Source: Symbiodinium natans (lineage: Eukaryota > Sar > Dinophyceae > Suessiales > Symbiodiniaceae). From it: a stretch of 64,000 bases of DNA. How positions within the stretch are numbered: position 1 is the first letter of the stretch; every line of letters begins with the position of its first letter. The position numbers and the translations under genes are program-made. The notes beneath the pieces were generated by a model, which was not told the DNA's origin, did not search any database, and saw nothing but the letters and a program-made list of their open reading frames with translations. Location: positions 106,128 through 170,127 of the forward strand of contig CAJNDS010002836.1 of NCBI GenBank assembly GCA_905221605.1. Direction: 5' to 3'. Shown in pieces: positions 38,401 to 63,029 of the stretch.

Positions 38401-41400
38401 CTGGCTGCCAGACTGGCTCTGAAAAACGTGCCCTTTTGGGTCTGTCTGTCTGCTGGTGGCCGGCTCTTGTTCCTTGGAGGGCTACGACAGGTCTGAGGTA
38501 ATCCATTAGGGGGCTGATTAGTGTGACTATTTAGGTAATGAATAAAACCAAAAAGGAACTCGGCTGACTGACTGTCTGGGGGCTGCAAAACGTGCCTTAA
38601 AGGCTTCAGGATCTCTCTGTCTTGTAACAGTTTAGTTAGGGTCTAGGGCTGGGGCTACTTTTGAGGCTTACTCGACCCGTCACTGGCTGACTGACTGGCT
38701 GACTATGTCAGGCCTGAAGCACAGCAGCAACCACGAAAACGGGGGGCCGGCCTGCCTCAAACGAGCCCCCCAGTCTGTCACCCTCACGGCCAGCCTGTCT
38801 GGCCCCTAAACCCTAAACCCTAAGTCCTGAACCCTAAACCCTAATTACCCTAAGGGGTTGGGCTGATTGCAGTAGGCTGGCTGCCTGGCTGTCGTGTCTC
38901 TGGAGGTCCTCTGCAAAGCCACACCAGGCGTCCTGGGCAGGCTGTTTGGCTTCTGGAGGTCTAACTGGCTAATTACCTGACTGGATTCTCCTGTCTGGTC
39001 TCGGCACAGCATACCTTCTTGCCGATCCCGTGGAGCTCCTGGCTCGTGTCCCTGAAGCTGCGGCTGCTGGCCATCGTGCAGAAGCCTAGGTGGCTGCCTG
39101 GCGGTCTGAGGCCACCTTCGCCCTGGTTGGTGGTCTTCACCAACTGTTCCACCTTGCCTCGAGCTTTCTGGCTGCACAGGTTGTGGACGAAGCTTTTGCT
39201 GACTGCGAACTCTTTCGAGATCTGCCTCTTGACTTCTTTCTTGGACCTGCCTGCAGCAATCATGCGGTCCACATCCTTCATCAGCTTCAGCTTGCCTCTG
39301 GCCGTGACATCTGCTCGCCTCTTGCGAAGGCCTGGAGGCTTTCTGCCTGGGTTCTGCTTTTCGACCCTTTGGGCCTCCCTCCCACCCTTGTTCCTCGCCT
39401 TGGGACTGTAGCCTGCATGCCAAGCCGCGCTGCAGCCTCTTCGGCCGCCGACTCCACAAGCTGCAACCTGGCTGCAGCTTCTGCTGCTGCTTTTTGCGTG
39501 GCTAAGGGTGGGCTGAGATTGGGCTGAGCTTCTGGACTCTTGGCCTTGCCCCACAGGTAATCCAGTCTGTAACAGACAGGAATGTCACTGCGCATGGTCT
39601 CCTTCAACTCCTCAACCTGCCTGTCACGAACTCTGAAACAGCTTCTTAAGAGCGGGGGTCTGAAAGCTGGAGGGGCTCTCTCTGCTCAGCTCAGGAGTCT
39701 CAAGCTCCTGTGAGGGCTGCGACCTCACTGCTGGGCTGATGTGAGGTTTCTTGAGGCTGCGAACTCTGTCTTGCTGAAGGCTGCGAGCTCTCTGCAAGAC
39801 TCTCTCTCTCGAGATCGGGCACCTCTTTCTTGCGAGGCTGCCAACTCTGTGTTTGCGAAGGCTGCGAGCTCTCTGCAGGACTCTCTCTCTCCAAGTCTGC
39901 CACCTCTGTGCCTTCTGACCCCAGCCTGGCAGCAAGCTCTCTTCTTGTGACCAGAGCTGTCAGCAACTCGGTCTGCTTCACCAAAGCCTCGACGAGGGCG
40001 TCCTGGCTGCTTTCGGGCTAATAATTAATTAGGTTGCCTCTGACTCAGACAGTGTGAGCCTCGTTGTCTGCAACCTCGGTCTGGTCGCTGGCCATGCTGC
40101 ACACAGCCTCTCATCTTGCTTGAGCTGCACTGTCTGATCTCTCTCTGGCCTGGGTCTGCAGACCGGCTGGGTCAGGCTTAAGCCCAGGCTTGGCTGCTGA
40201 GCCAGCATGCTACAATAAGGACGGGCTGGTTTCTCGGACAAACGATAAAAACCCCCCTAATATTAAAAACCCTTCGGGGGTTTTTATACAAGGGGGGGGG
40301 GGGCCTTTTATATTAGGGGGAAGGGATTATTTATGTGTACATATCCAACCACCATGTATATATTGTGTCGATCGGCATACGAGGTCGACAGTTAACAACT
40401 AAGCTGGGCTTTTTGGGGGAGGCTCCTTTTCTGAGAGGGGCCGCACCAGGATTTCAGTACTTCGTCTGTAGGGGGTTGGTTCCAAGGGCCCCGTGGACGA
40501 AACATCGGCCCGCCCCCCAAACCAAGTCCTTGCCGAACGGACCCCCCCCCCCCCTCCATCAGTGGCCAAGGGTCTCCTGACCATGGATCTCCACCCGCGC
40601 CTGGACGGATCAACCACCATGAGGTCCAGGGGGGGTTGAGTGCTTCGGCCCGAATTCGGGCATAGGAATGGGAGTTGGACCGAAAGGAGATTTTTTTTTT
40701 TGGGGGGGGGGGGGGGGGGGCTCTCGTGAGCTAGAGGCGGACCAACTTGGTTCCTCGTGGCTCCCGAAATCAAGCGCAACCTCCCCTCGCTTGCAAGGAA
40801 GCGGTCTCCGAACCAGCGTGGCTTTCAACACTCTTCCTGAGTCACAAGGGTAGGGTTCCGTTTCCCCTTTGTGCGCCGTAATACCGAAACGGGACCGAGG
40901 AGGCGGGAGGGGGGGCTCCCTTTCCCTGAAACCCATCTACAGCCTTCGCTTGCTGCGGCAAAGGATTCCTGGAATCAGCCCTGGACCTGCAAATCTTGAC
41001 ATTGCGATGCCCTGGCTCTGCGAAGGGACCCCAAGATATATCCGGCACCCTACACCTCAACATCCCTCAACCCCGACACCCCCCCCGACGTCCACAGCCC
41101 AACAGGGCGGGCATCTTGATGTAGATCGTGGCATTCAGCCTCAACTCAGGCATAAACGCATTGGGTCTTCGGTTCAGGGAAAGAGGTTTTGGGGCTTGGG
41201 GTGCGCTTTCCGGCTCGCAGCCCCAGTTTGAATCATAGCTGCAGCCACAGGGGCAGCATGGGGTTCATCCTTGAGCCCACCTGGCGCTACTTATAGGCAG
41301 GGTTCAGCGCCCGATATGCCCCTTCACGGCGTTCGGGCTTAGGGCTCAGGGTTTCGCAGCCAAGCACAACGTGAACATTAACGTCAACATTGAGCAGAGG

Positions 41401-44160
41401 CCCCGAACTTCTGACCCGGAACAACAGGCCGCCGCCTTTTTGACCCGAGGGGCGTTCCAGTGCTGGCTGGTGTCTGAGGGCTGTGAAAGGGCCGTAACTG
41501 CCGGCACAAACTGAGTACCCGCCTCTTCCCCCACTGCCTGAACCCTGATGGGCGCACCTGGAAGTAGCCCCCCTCTCCCACAAGGATGTAGCTGGTGCGT
41601 AACTCCAGGTCGGCCTCGGGATGAATCCGGCTTACTGTGGGGGTGAAGCGGGGAGTAAGTACGGTGTATATATATATATATATGTATGCATAATTTTGTC
41701 CTCTGAGTAGATGAGCTTCAAGCTTAGATTTGAGATAGGAGCCATAGGGTTAGAATCTAGGGTCTTAGGGTTTAGGGTTTAGGGTTTAGGGTGGTTCGGG
41801 GTTTAGGGTACCTCAGCCTGTACAGCCCAGCTGGACATTTGGTTGCTTGTGGCCAGTTCAAGCTCTGGCGGGCTCCTCGGTGGGGCAACGCCCATGCTTG
41901 CACTAACATTGGTACAACTAGAAAAATTTACAATCCAGTGACTTAGGGTTTCGGTTTTGGGGGTTAGGGTTTACTGGTTTTTGGAGAAGCTTTTGTTGCC
42001 GGACGAAAAAGTCTCAAGAACAGACTGGCCCGGCCAATTTGTAAAGAGTTCTGCTACCCCCCCTCCCTCCTACCGACCTACAAAACGGCAATTTTCTGGT
42101 TGACGTTTGCAAAAGTAACACAAAAGAGCCGGCTCGAAAAAACCACCCAAGGTATTGTCCAACCAAAGCCGAGGACACTGTCGAGCCGGCTCCAGTTTGG
42201 TAACCCTGCTGAGTTGAGTCATTTTGGGTTTTGTGTCGAGCTGGCTCCGAAAAACCGAAGTTTCTGACCGACCAAAGCCAACAACCATGGCCTCTGGGAT
42301 TTCTGGCTTTTCGGGCTTTTTCGAGCCGGCTCGAGCTTGGTGACCCTGCGGGGTTTGTTTTGTGGGCCAAAGCCCGACGTGTTCACCAACCAGATAGGCT
42401 GCACATAACCAGGACAAATGATACTGCACACGATTTATGATTCCAGGTAACATGATTAGCAGAACTAATGCAACTAAAACGATTCATACATTTACTTTCA
42501 ACCGCATAAGTCATTCAACTCATACAACCATTCTCACTATTCACTATACAATTCATAGAACTATGATCCTCATTGCACTTAACATCGTCAGCACAAAATA
42601 TGCAATTAAAAAATTAGAGTGGGGCGGGGCAACTCTTCTTTCTCTCTACATTCATTTCATCTCTCTCTCTCACCGGACCTCAGGAACATAAGCTTTGAGA
42701 AGGTAGATCCGGGGGGGGGGGGGGCATATACAAATATATGAATCATAATACTATGCATATACATATATATATACACAGACTTAACGTAATTCCATAGGCT
42801 GCCCGAACCCAAGGTGTAAGGCCGGCGGCCGTTCTCAACGGGCCCTGTAGAAGAAATGTGCCATCATTGGCGGCGATAACCCCCATCCCGAAACCCTTGG
42901 GTTTTAGACTCGGAGTTTAGGGTATAGGGTTTAACTCCAAGTCCAAAAACCTAAAACCCTGAACCTCAAACCCTGAACCCGAAGCAAAGGGTTGTTGGGA
43001 CGCTTGACCTGCCTTGGAAGTGTCCCACTTCACTGTGCCATAGATGGTAAGCGTCCTCGGGCTCAGGAGTCTTGCGTTACCCACAGCCTTAAACCCTAAA
43101 CCTCTAAGCCCTGAGCCCGAAGTAGAGTCTGCGGCTACAGGGATTACAGGCTTAGAGAGACTCATTCATTCGTGCGTTTAGGACATCACGCCAAAGCCTG
43201 CACGTCAACCCGAACCCATTCAGCCAACGCCCAGCAAGCAACGCCAGAGCAGAAAACAAGCTTGCTACACATGATCCCGGAGGTGTGCGCCCATGCTTGC
43301 TGTTGCAAAGGGTTTAGGGTTTAGGGTTTAGGGTTTAGGGTTTAGGGTTTAGGGTTCAGGGTTCAGGGTTCAGGGTTCAGGGTTTAGGGTTTAGGCTGCA
43401 CATGCAAAAGGCTTGCCAACACACTTGGACAGGCATCTCGACGTCGATCGAATGGTCCAGGATCCAGGTGTGGCCAGCAGGGACCACGCAGTGCCCGTCT
43501 GGGCATGTGCTCGTCAGAGAGACGCTACTAAGCAAGTCTTCCTCGGGTGTGCCCAGATGTGCCACTGCGGCTTAATGCAACCCTTGGTTTAGGGTTTCGG
43601 GTTTCGGGCTTCGGGCTTAGGGATGCTTCGGGTTTAGGGTTTACGGTTTTGGGTTTCGGTTTCGAGTTTCGGGTTTAGGGCCACTCGTCATGGTCCTGCG
43701 GGACACACTGGTCAACTTAGGTCACGCGCGCGCTAGGTCACTGATGGCTTCGTAACGCTTGAATGCAATTATTTCCTTGATACAGGCCCGATTTCTTCAA
43801 CTTCTTCAAAACACAAGGGCTTTGGAGATGTAACTGCGCCCAGGGCACACTCGGGGACTGCCAAGCCGTGACGCCTGCACAAGCAAACTCAGCGCTTGCT
43901 GCCAGCTGAACCCTTGTAGGGGCTTAGGGCTTCAGGTTGTAGGGCTTGAGGGTTTTAGGGTGTAGGGATGTGTAGGGTGTAGGGTGTAGGGTTTAGGGTT
44001 TAGGGTTTAGGGTTTAGGGATGTGCAAGGTGTAGGGGGCAACTTGTGAGCCAATGATGGGACAGTGGAAGGCACGGGGCCATGAGAGCCCGAGGCGACTG
44101 CCGGCCTCTGCTTCTTGGAAGCACAGTCGCCAGCAGTGGCCAAAAAAGCATCATGCACAT
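20444..44160 (-). CDS. G8-domain parallel-beta-helix protein, CEMIP/fibrocystin-L type (multi-exon)
   Basis: Overall span of a gene read from about 30 exon islands, listed separately. The deduced order is a possible signal peptide, a G8 domain (C-P-D-G-H-C to [11 protein letters not shown]), [44 protein letters not shown], then repeated beta-helix turns. This succession is that of the CEMIP/PKHD1L1 group, large secreted or membrane-anchored proteins whose G8 and PbH1 modules bind ligands or glycans outside the cell. Exons are 26-110 nt; introns hold telomere-like repeats, and one holds a transposon. Donors are mostly GC or GA. No transmembrane segment was found. The 3' end is uncertain and may lie further left. 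The family is clear; the exact exon set is not. Confidence 0.7.
20684..20787. mobile_element. Foldback element with about 34-bp imperfect inverted repeats
   Basis: The left arm TACTGGCTCTTAGTAGGGAA and right arm (reverse complement) TGCTGGTTCTTAGACCGGGA continue as GTAGGGAATGAGGG against CGGGAATGAGGGG. The core is about 35 bp. It lies in an intron of the G8 gene, beside the exon at 20,797. Related words (AGTAGGGAATGRGRGAAT and GGTACCTCATTCCCTCATTC) occur near 12,550 and 13,140, so a dispersed family is possible. Confidence 0.5.
20797..20853 (-). CDS. G8 gene, exon (3' region)
   Basis: Nineteen codons, [19 protein letters not shown], between GCAG|GA and CCAG|GC. Phase 0 on both sides, matching its neighbours. 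Confidence 0.55.
21365..21414 (-). CDS. G8 gene, exon (3' region)
   Basis: Reads [17 protein letters not shown] after TCAG|GC. The first codon is completed by the G left over from the exon at 21,882-21,969, giving S-L-A-G-D-F-R across a 467-nt intron. The donor is GGAG|GC. Confidence 0.55.
21882..21969 (-). CDS. G8 gene, exon (3' region)
   Basis: Reads [20 protein letters not shown], then A-L-G-F-N-Y-S-L-A, from TCAG|GG to GCAG|GC. Open, hydrophobic and free of repeat words, with both flanks telomere-like. Confidence 0.6.
22187..22594 (-). CDS. Cys-rich open frame, possibly PAN/Apple-like
   Basis: A 135-codon frame with no repeat words. Its middle reads C-K-G-S-E-I-L-V, then [14 protein letters not shown], then G-G-C-S-D-L-F. 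Cysteines at this spacing are seen in PAN/Apple-type modules, but the match is weak. It lies inside what would be an intron of the G8 gene (24.6 to 21.97 kb), so it may be an unrelated insertion, an exon of that gene, or chance. Confidence 0.25.
   Translation of the reverse strand: MQAAGCRKLPQAGVMTATCTRTGMLVVTCVRRGHSAGLSVLLHSRCVSLHHKEVKSVEVDCKGSEILVIKEATLAACKSNCSSFSACRCRYVPSMSRRTGGCSDLFNANGQIVCRTRSDIDFVLEQLETETGCRK
22949..23190. repeat. CATA/GTATA microsatellite
   Basis: ACATAT and GTATAT hexamer-like units with a TTTTTTCTGTG break at about 23,107. The Tyr/Ile/His frames across it are repeat translation. Confidence 0.95.
24610..24760 (-). CDS. G8 gene, probable exon region with unresolved frame
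   Basis: GC-rich island with two long minus-strand frames. The more likely one contains [19 protein letters not shown], a pattern seen after the S-L-G-G-Y motif in related proteins as I remember them. Exon ends could not be fixed. Confidence 0.35.
24821..24861 (-). CDS. G8 gene, exon with K-D-D-S-L-G-G-Y motif
   Basis: Reads [14 protein letters not shown] from GCAG|CC to ACAG|GTGGGA, one of the few GT donors. Joining to 25,011-25,111 gives R-A-N-W-P-M-F-L in phase. Confidence 0.6.
25011..25111 (-). CDS. G8 gene, exon
   Basis: Contains [11 protein letters not shown], then [19 protein letters not shown], ending at TGG|GTAAAC. The right end is approximate, because a second acceptor (CCAG|GTTCG) lies inside the frame. 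Confidence 0.55.
25490..25588 (-). CDS. G8 gene, beta-helix turn exon
   Basis: Reads [15 protein letters not shown], then [17 protein letters not shown] after CGAG|GT. The I-x-N-T-T-F pattern is a parallel beta-helix turn. The frame has no ATG and is open well beyond chance. A GA donor (GCGG|GACG) is proposed. Confidence 0.6.
26280..26475 (-). CDS. G8 gene, two probable exons
   Basis: Two short coding-like stretches: [19 protein letters not shown] (26,403-26,465) and [19 protein letters not shown] (about 26,285-26,345). Both lie between assigned exons of the gene. The boundaries are not resolved. Confidence 0.35.
26996..27118 (-). CDS. G8 gene, exon with V-N-N-A-H-x-x-Y-W-K motif
   Basis: Reads [13 protein letters not shown], then [23 protein letters not shown]. 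The second half follows AAAG|GT, so this may be two exons; both halves share one frame. The G-D-I-x-F-L-R and N-N-A-H pattern continues the beta-helix series. Confidence 0.6.
28339..28426 (-). CDS. G8 gene, exon with D-G-R-D-N-G-V motif
   Basis: Reads [20 protein letters not shown], then G-V-T-P-A-N-V-I-E. The first base completes the Lys codon left by 28,574-28,618, giving E-R-D-K-N-G-Y. A GA donor (CGAG|GACC) is likely. Confidence 0.65.
28574..28618 (-). CDS. G8 gene, exon with Y-L-D-N-Q motif
   Basis: Reads [14 protein letters not shown] from GCAG|GA to AA|GACC (GA donor). Joined to the 26-nt exon before it, the sequence is N-N-R-F-G-I-Y-L-D-N-Q, a conserved turn in this family. Confidence 0.7.
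28786..28811 (-). CDS. G8 gene, 26-nt micro-exon
   Basis: Encodes V-C-H-D-N-N-R-F and two bases of a Gly codon. The acceptor is CCAG|GT and the donor CGG|GACT (GA). It joins in phase to F-R-G-N on the left of the protein and I-Y-L-D-N-Q on the right. Without that double match it would be invisible. Confidence 0.65.
29123..29220 (-). CDS. G8 gene, exon
   Basis: Reads [20 protein letters not shown], then [12 protein letters not shown], from TCAG|GC to AAT|GTGCCC, a canonical GT donor. P-Q-N-T-P-F-G and F-x-G-N-V are beta-helix motifs. Confidence 0.7.
29293..29328 (-). CDS. G8 gene, short exon
   Basis: Twelve codons, [12 protein letters not shown], with proposed GC donor CTCA|GC. The left-over base makes a Ser codon with the next exon. 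The right end is approximate. Confidence 0.5.
29931..29985 (-). CDS. G8 gene, beta-helix turn exon
   Basis: Reads [18 protein letters not shown] after CCAG|GA. N-x-I-x-N-R-V-V-G is a PbH1-type turn and follows on from the A-G-I-Y-M-L of the exon at 30,142. Confidence 0.6.
30142..30204 (-). CDS. G8 gene, exon
   Basis: Reads [19 protein letters not shown] after CCAG|AA. The left end is approximate. Taken alone its last half resembles a membrane helix, but the neighbours place it in the beta-helix. Confidence 0.5.
30588..30637 (-). CDS. G8 gene, exon with Y-V-E-D-G-N-E-M motif
   Basis: Reads [15 protein letters not shown] after GGAG|GT. Its first two bases complete a Gly codon started by the exon at 31,464, giving S-S-A-G-V-Y-V-E-D-G. 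E-D-G-x-E is a fixed point in CEMIP/PKHD1L1 proteins. The left end is approximate. Confidence 0.7.
30638..31463. other. Intron of the G8 gene without telomere-like repeats
   Basis: An 826-nt intron between two well-phased exons. It holds long open frames on both strands (229 codons on plus, 30,728-31,417), but no motif. I see nothing else in it. Confidence 0.5.
31464..31517 (-). CDS. G8 gene, exon with [10 protein letters not shown] motif
   Basis: Reads [17 protein letters not shown] from ACAG|GC to GCAG|GC. The H-x-S-x-V-x-x-N-V beta-helix turn is conserved in CEMIP and PKHD1L1. Entry phase 1 and exit phase 1 match both neighbours. Confidence 0.75.
32031..32132 (-). CDS. G8 gene, exon with G-K-Y-C-L-H-F-H motif
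   Basis: Reads [20 protein letters not shown], then [12 protein letters not shown], from AAAG|GC to CTCG|GC. The string G-[KR]-Y-x-[LI]-H-F-H is the best-known signature of the CEMIP/fibrocystin-L beta-helix. It is the strongest single piece of evidence for the family. Confidence 0.8.
32405..32467 (-). CDS. G8 gene, exon
   Basis: Reads [20 protein letters not shown] from CCAG|GC to TACT|GC. Joining across both GC introns gives A-T-A-K-G-L-H-T-I and V-E-Y-C-G-Q-R-N-F with no frame change. Confidence 0.75.
32592..32655 (-). CDS. G8 gene, exon with [10 protein letters not shown] motif
   Basis: Reads [20 protein letters not shown], then K, from GCAG|GT to AAAG|GC. L-x-R-[NS]-[IV]-V-I is the family's entry into the beta-helix. 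Confidence 0.75.
32797..32832 (-). CDS. G8 gene, 36-nt micro-exon
   Basis: Twelve codons, [12 protein letters not shown], from GCAG|GT to AGTG|GAAA (GA donor). Joined to the next exon it gives A-A-E-V-V-N-L-E-R-S, the expected A-E-V-x-x-L-x-R-S run. Confidence 0.65.
33255..33300 (-). CDS. G8 gene, exon with L-D-T-P-L motif
   Basis: Reads [18 protein letters not shown]-x-P-L followed by H is usual just before the A-E-V segment. Ends approximate; donor likely GGAG|GC. Confidence 0.5.
33509..33592 (-). CDS. G8 gene region, exon
   Basis: Reads [20 protein letters not shown], then V-S-N-V-L-W-L-W-Q. Clean, open and unrepetitive, but its place in the G8 protein is not clear. Ends approximate. Confidence 0.45.
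33600..37239. other. Intron-rich part of the G8 gene with exon candidates
   Basis: Mostly telomere-like words (34,020-34,110 and 34,650-34,695 TTTAGGG; 34,350-34,520 CCCTTAAAA). Two minus-strand islands look coding: 36,060-36,165 ([17 protein letters not shown]) and 35,545-35,640 ([15 protein letters not shown]). I could not fix their ends or phases. The block 34,760-35,420 is unique, with no recognisable product. Confidence 0.35.
37240..37323 (-). CDS. G8 gene, exon with W-K-V-G-D motif
   Basis: Reads [21 protein letters not shown]-x-V-G-D-x-I is the conserved step between G8 and the beta-helix. Ends approximate. Confidence 0.6.
37640..37683 (-). CDS. G8 gene, exon with T-W-T-x-L motif
   Basis: Reads [14 protein letters not shown] from CCAG|GC to AAAG|GC. 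T-W-T-x-L-x-x-x-A-x-x-G normally precedes W-x-V-G-D in this family. Its exit phase does not match 37,240-37,323 directly, so a small exon (perhaps L-E-V-K-L-L-A-S near 37,520) lies between. Confidence 0.5.
37911..37930 (+). repeat. (CT)n microsatellite
   Basis: A pure CT run followed by ATATATATGTATACATGTA, next to the left end of the 2.38-kb element. Confidence 0.9.
37950..40330. mobile_element. 2.38-kb DNA transposon-like element with 20-bp terminal inverted repeats
   Basis: The left end (37,950-37,969) begins ATAATCCGTTCCCCCTAATA and the right end (40,311-40,330), read inward on the minus strand, begins ATAATCCCTTCCCCCTAATA: one mismatch in 20. Each end also carries a second inner copy of CCCC(C)TAATATTAAAA (around 37,980 and 40,252-40,268), so subterminal repeats are present. 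The interior has a CTG/GACTGACTGG-rich composition unlike its surroundings and a decayed ORF on the minus strand. It sits inside an intron of the G8 gene. No clear target duplication is visible; the flanks are TA-rich. It is likely non-autonomous, and its superfamily is unknown. Confidence 0.65.
38973..40020 (-). pseudogene. Decayed helix-turn-helix ORF inside the 2.38-kb element
   Basis: Three overlapping minus-strand frames together read as one broken protein. From 40,020 comes a charged, probably coiled-coil part ([16 protein letters not shown]) with a 27-residue repeat present twice (D-L-E-R-E-S-x-A-E-S-S-Q-P-S; 81-bp period at 39,779 and 39,860). Then come an Ala-rich helix, an AT-hook-like G-G-R-P-K-G-S-K, and, after a frame change near 39,370, a basic helix-turn-helix ([18 protein letters not shown]). 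Such DNA-binding N-termini belong to transposases; no catalytic domain follows. I infer a relic transposase N-terminus. Confidence 0.5.
41095..41412 (-). CDS. G8 gene, two similar exon candidates ending L-L-G-C / V-L-G-C
   Basis: 41,352-41,412 reads [18 protein letters not shown], and 41,095-41,145 reads [16 protein letters not shown]. Both suit the strand after Y-F-Q-V in a G8 domain, and they look like duplicates of one another. Ends approximate. Confidence 0.45.
41558..41614 (-). CDS. G8 gene, G8 domain exon 3
   Basis: Nineteen codons, [19 protein letters not shown], from CGAG|GC to CCAG|GTGCGC. Y-I-x-V-x-x-G-x-F is the core strand pair of the G8 domain. It joins in phase 0 to W-D-T-S-K of the previous exon. 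Confidence 0.75.
43013..43055 (-). CDS. G8 gene, G8 domain exon 2
   Basis: Reads [14 protein letters not shown] from CGAG|GA to CAAG|GC. Together with its neighbours it gives D-V-E-M-T-L-T-I-Y-G and D-T-S-K-A-D-L-E-L-R, a continuous G8 fold. Confidence 0.75.
43308..43394 (+). repeat. Interstitial TTTAGGG to TTCAGGG array
   Basis: About six TTTAGGG, then four TTCAGGG, then two TTTAGGG units, inside the intron between the first two G8-domain exons. Confidence 0.9.
43435..43527 (-). CDS. G8 gene, G8 domain exon 1
   Basis: Reads [20 protein letters not shown], then [11 protein letters not shown]-x-D-G-x-C-x-V-P-A-G and the following L-D are the start of a G8 domain. The donor is GAGAT|GC; the two left-over bases complete a Met codon with the next exon. 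The right end is approximate. Confidence 0.7.
43840..44160 (-). CDS. Possible first two exons of the G8 gene, with signal peptide
   Basis: An ATG at 44,160 opens [18 protein letters not shown], a short hydrophobic leader, with donor AGAG|GC at 44,106. The next island (43,840-43,874) reads [11 protein letters not shown] after GCAG|GC, and the phases agree. A secreted start is what this family needs, but nothing upstream confirms transcription here. Confidence 0.35.
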
Positions 44161-45181
44161 GCAGGTCTTGAACTCAATAATTGGGAGCGAAATACGGGAC
44201 CGCTATAATAGGCCCCCGCAAATGGTAGGATTCCCTTAGACAAAGGACTTCCCTGATTTCAGAAACCCCTATTTGTGGAGATTAGGCCCGTGCACTTTGT
44301 TTGACTTCAGTAGCGGCGGCTTAGCGAGCCACGCATGACGTGGGCAATGCCTGTTATATCCTGCTATGACAGCTGGTTTTCCTACGAATTCCCGGAGTCG
44401 CAGCAAAAGGCAGGCGCGTCTTGTGCGCGATGATGCCTTCGAGCCCAGGCGCAGCAACAGCACCAGCGAAGGGCCCTAAGGGATCTTGGGGGTTCCTGTT
44501 CAACTCCTAGCCAATGCAGCCCCCTTTCCGAAGGCACCCAAGAAGGGACCATGGCATAGAGAATGAATTGGACTAACCCCCCTTCTCTCCCCTCGTGGCC
44601 GCCCTTGGTTGGGTTTTGTTGGGTTGGCCTCTGGGCATCCTAAAGGCAGTTAGGGCCTTGAAAGGGGGTCTTGAGGGGTTGTGAGGGGGGTTCATAAAGG
44701 TTTAGGCCCTAGGTCTTCTGCGCTCCCCCCACACCCTGCGCGACCTTTTTTCTTCGTAGGCGGCACTTTGGCACCCACTGATGCTTATTGCTTACTTCCT
44801 TGTGGTGAAACACGCAAAAACAGATAAAGACGAGATCTCCCCGCAAGCACGCAGCCTTGCCCCATTCTCCACCGCCTCCGCCCCCCTTCTTCTTACATCT
44901 CACAAGCTGCTCTTTCGCCGGCAGATCCTATTCCTGGCCGAACATCGAGGTGGAGCCTTGAGCTTCAAGAAACATATACAAATCACACAAGTAGAAACGG
45001 TGTGAATATGGTGAACCACGTTGCACCACAGCTACGCCTCGATGTGCGGGATGCAACGAGATGAATTGCAGTATATTGCAGTACAGTGAACGAGGCCACT
45101 TTGCAACGTTCATCGACCCTAGGCTACGCTTGTAAGCGGCAGTTCACTTCGAAGTTCTTGGAAGTCGAAGTTGTTTTTTTG
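44161..45181. other. Intergenic stretch between the TSP1 and G8 genes
   Basis: About 1 kb between the stop of the TSP1 gene and the proposed start of the G8 gene on the same strand. It has hardly any telomere-like words. I see no TATA-type box, terminator or RNA gene; dinoflagellate promoters have no motif I could rely on. Confidence 0.4.
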
Positions 45182-62876
<17,695 letters not shown>

Positions 62877-62914
62877 CTGCAGTGTAAGGGGAACGATCGG
62901 ACAGTGTGTAAACA

Positions 62915-62986
62915 TGTATATATGTAAACATATATATATATATGTACATACATACATATATATATATGTATATATATATATATATC
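62915..62986. repeat. TA/GTATA microsatellite
   Basis: Runs of TATATA with GTAAACA and CATACATA interruptions. Confidence 0.95.
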
Positions 62987-63029
62987 CGCCGACCCCGCCT
63001 TTGGGGTCGAGCGCCCGGGAAGCCCCTTA

